From an uncultured Oscillospiraceae bacterium (GTDB taxonomy: Bacteria > Bacillota > Clostridia > Oscillospirales > Oscillospiraceae), in assembly GCA_934515035.1 (NCBI GenBank), contig CAKSXP010000096.1, forward strand, positions 1-6,886: a DNA stretch of 6,886 bases. The letters run 5' to 3'. Both the position numbers and the translations under genes were made by a program. Position 1 is the stretch's first letter, and each line of letters starts with the position of its first letter. Below the pieces are notes generated by a model. That model ran no database searches. It was not told the DNA's origin and was given only the letters and a program-made list of their open reading frames with translations. Below are positions 5,349 to 6,886 of the stretch, piece after piece.

Positions 5349-5399
5349 AAAAAACAGAGCCGGTATCCCGGAGATCACCCTCCCGGATACCGGCTCTGT
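5349..5399. terminator. Bidirectional terminator between the flavoprotein and membrane-protein genes
   Basis: A perfect 15-bp stem pairs 5354-5368 with 5385-5399 around a 16-base loop. On the minus strand the stem runs straight into six T residues (complement of 5349-5354), making it a strong terminator for the operon ending at 5410. On the plus strand it is followed only by ATCTCC, so it would stop flavoprotein transcripts less efficiently, mainly by the stable stem. Confidence 0.88.
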
Positions 5400-5409
5400 A
5401 TCTCCCCGG

Positions 5410-6105
5410 TCAGTTCACTTTCGCGGCGGAGAATTTGCGATACTGCTTCCGGTTCCTGCGGAAAAATCCGCGGATGGTCAGCAGCATGAACGCCGTGGCA
5501 GCAAGGTAATAGACCGGCAGGGCTATCCTCTGCGGAAGTACCTGCCTGACGGCCGCTGCATCCAGCAGAATGTAGATCAGCAGCCGGTCGCTGCCCGCGA
5601 CGAACGGGCGGAGGACGGCGGCGCGGACCGCCACCGCCGCAACGCCCAGCGCCAGCTTCGGCGCGTCCTTCACGCTGCACAGCTCCGTACCGATGGTCAC
5701 AAAGCCGCAGAAATAGACCGAGCCGTGACAGAACATCGAAATATAAATGTCAAGCGGCGGGTTTGTTCCATATATCATGCCGCCCGCTGCAATCATCGCC
5801 ATGTAGTAGAAGAAACCGGCCATCAGGCCCGAATAGGCCGCCCAGCTGTGCATCCGTTTTTTCGATGTCAGCAATATCGCGGGAACGGCGAAATATGCAA
5901 CGGCGGAAAACTCCACTGGGAGCATTACGACCCCCTCGATAAACGGGTAAACGACGCAATATCGAAACAGATTGCCGAAAAGGAGTACCGCGCACAGCAC
6001 CAGTACCACTGTTCTGCGTTTGCTTTCCGGGCATTTGCAGAGCCGGTAGGCCGTCACATTGATGCAGCCGAAGAATATAAGCGCAACTGCGTTCAGGCCG
6101 TACAT
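5410..6105 (-). CDS. Multi-pass membrane protein, possibly YwaF-like
   Basis: A 231-residue hydrophobic protein with about six or seven predicted membrane segments (near residues 2-20, 32-53, 61-79, 91-111, 120-140, 150-170 and 196-212) and a strongly basic C-terminal tail (R212 to K220 region), which would be cytoplasmic. Polar landmarks inside or next to the membrane segments are L-P-V-E-F (62-66), T-S-K-K-R (80-84) and C-H-G-S (126-129). Their order recalls YwaF/TIGR02206 proteins, which carry LPLEL, T-K-N-R-K and S-H-S at matching places. The match is faint and from memory. No enzymatic motif is recognised. The ATG at 6105 is preceded by GAGGTG, which overlaps the stop of the HAAS gene. 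Only 12 bases separate the two genes, so they are surely co-transcribed. Confidence 0.7.
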   Translation of the reverse strand: MYGLNAVALIFFGCINVTAYRLCKCPESKRRTVVLVLCAVLLFGNLFRYCVVYPFIEGVVMLPVEFSAVAYFAVPAILLTSKKRMHSWAAYSGLMAGFFYYMAMIAAGGMIYGTNPPLDIYISMFCHGSVYFCGFVTIGTELCSVKDAPKLALGVAAVAVRAAVLRPFVAGSDRLLIYILLDAAAVRQVLPQRIALPVYYLAATAFMLLTIRGFFRRNRKQYRKFSAAKVN

Positions 6106-6117
6106 AAAAGCTTCACC

Positions 6118-6837
6118 TCAGTTCAGGAACCAGCCCCAGACATGCCAGAACTGTAAGCTTCCGGCAGACAGGGCGCACACAACATAGGACAGGACAAAGC
6201 AGGCGGCAAACAGCGCCAGCGGCACAAGCGCCAGACTGCGCAGACGGCGCTTTGTCTTTGCGGAGAACCGCGGATCGATCGAAAGTGCGGGCAGCACCGC
6301 TTCCCCGGAAGCGGAAGCCAGCGCATTGTGCTGGAATCGGCCGAAGGAGCGTATAAGCTGGCGCAGGAACGCCGCATAGTAAACGCAGCCAACGGCGATC
6401 AGCACGGCCAGCGCCGCGGAGGACAGCGCCAGAACAGCGCCGCACCAGTACGGCATGGAGGGGATCAGTCCACAAATGTTGACATTTCCGAAAAGGCAGA
6501 CCGACAGCGCGGCAAAGGACAGTGCCGATGCCGCCAGCACGATGCCGAAACCTGCCAGCAGCACGAAGAACATAACGGCAAACAGGTCCGCAAAGCACAG
6601 CCCGGCAGCGACAAGCGCTTTGCTTCCGCCGGACTTTTTCGCTTCGTCCGTCTCGCCGAACTGCGCGGCCAGCTCATCCGGCGTTCCCAGCTTTGCGGCA
6701 ATTTCTTCTTCCGAATACCCGTCGGCCAGCTTAAAGGCAAAATGCTGCTCATATTCCTCTATCACGTCGGCGCTGTCCGCAACGTTCCTTCTGCGCAGCT
6801 CGTTTTCCAGCCGCGTCATGAATTCATTCCTCGTCAT
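6118..6837 (-). CDS. HAAS-domain (DUF1700) membrane protein
   Basis: A 239-residue protein. Residues 1-62 form the HAAS/DUF1700 domain: an N-terminal N-E-F-M-T-R-L helix, then E-E-Y-E-Q-H-F, G-Y-S-E-E-E-I-A-A-K-L-G-T-P (40-53) and E-L-A-A-Q-F. Residues 77-117 (probably two segments), 130-157 and about 203-224 are membrane segments. The loop between the last two is basic. In Firmicutes such proteins usually follow a PadR-type regulator and often take part in envelope-stress or signalling loci, but their molecular role is not well defined. The start at 6837 is chosen because GGAGG (6847-6851) lies nine bases upstream. The in-frame ATG at 6846 touches that GGAGG directly, too close to be used. 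It forms an operon with the membrane protein downstream. Confidence 0.87.
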   Translation of the reverse strand: MTRNEFMTRLENELRRRNVADSADVIEEYEQHFAFKLADGYSEEEIAAKLGTPDELAAQFGETDEAKKSGGSKALVAAGLCFADLFAVMFFVLLAGFGIVLAASALSFAALSVCLFGNVNICGLIPSMPYWCGAVLALSSAALAVLIAVGCVYYAAFLRQLIRSFGRFQHNALASASGEAVLPALSIDPRFSAKTKRRLRSLALVPLALFAACFVLSYVVCALSAGSLQFWHVWGWFLN

Positions 6838-6886
6838 CGCTGTCATCCTCCAATAACGTTCTTACAGACTGTGCGAACTTCAGATA
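6824..6886 (-). CDS. C-terminal end of a probable PadR-family regulator (5' end outside window)
   Basis: From the window edge a minus-strand frame reads Y-L-K-F-A-Q-S-V-R-T-L-L followed by an acidic tail, ending at TGA 6824-6826. This would overlap the HAAS gene start by 14 bases. PadR regulators with a C-terminal helix of this kind normally sit directly before HAAS genes, which is the main argument. Only 20 residues are visible. A second frame is also open from the edge (S-E-V-R-T-V-C-K-N-V-I-G-G, stopping at 6843-6845), so the frame assignment is uncertain. Confidence 0.4.
   Translation of the reverse strand, partial: YLKFAQSVRTLLEDDSDDEE

Noticed and set aside
6838..6846. Start of the HAAS gene at the ATG at 6846
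   Set aside because: GGAGG abuts this ATG with no spacer. The ATG nine bases further on has normal spacing and begins at the conserved domain.

Overview
The window looks like chromosomal DNA from an uncultured, GC-rich member of the Clostridia, probably the Oscillospirales/gut Firmicutes. This is inferred from strong AGGAGG-type ribosome binding sites, a probable PadR / HAAS-domain (DUF1700) gene pair, a standard COG1237 metallo-hydrolase, and a composite palindromic intergenic repeat of the kind seen in such genomes. There is no trace of phage, transposase, tRNA, rRNA or CRISPR.

Layout. (1) 1-324: the C-terminal end of mnmA, the tRNA 2-thiouridylase. (2) 325-517: non-coding, with a composite palindromic repeat and a bidirectional terminator shared with the facing operon. 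(3) 518-1900, minus strand: a compact transcription unit of a 19-codon upstream ORF, a ybaK-type Cys-tRNA(Pro) deacylase and a COG1237 metallo-beta-lactamase-fold hydrolase, the last two overlapping by ATGA. (4) 1901-2052: a divergent promoter region with two good sigma-A-type promoters. (5) 2053-3521, plus strand: two tandem short-chain dehydrogenase/reductase (SDR) genes. The first has a complete catalytic tetrad. The second is shortened and lacks two tetrad residues, but keeps an intact frame and an excellent ribosome binding site. They end at a strong terminator. (6) 3522-5304: a separately promoted FAD-dependent oxidoreductase of the fumarate reductase/ketosteroid dehydrogenase flavoprotein superfamily, with three small palindromes in its leader. 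(7) 5305-5409: a bidirectional terminator. (8) 5410-6886, minus strand: a multi-pass membrane protein faintly like YwaF, a HAAS/DUF1700 membrane protein, and the probable end of a PadR regulator.

How the genes may work together. YbaK removes cysteine mischarged onto tRNA(Pro). Its mRNA leader encodes a short peptide that reads like the first residues of an Rrf2-family (CymR/IscR-like) regulator, either a relic fused in front of ybaK or a leader ORF. The SDR pair and the flavoprotein would suit reductive conversion of a hydroxylated or unsaturated cyclic compound, but the substrate cannot be read from the sequence.

The two observations most worth following are the Rrf2-like leader ORF and the active/degenerate SDR pair, whose arrangement recalls the BbsC/BbsD pseudoenzyme heterotetramer of anaerobic toluene degradation.
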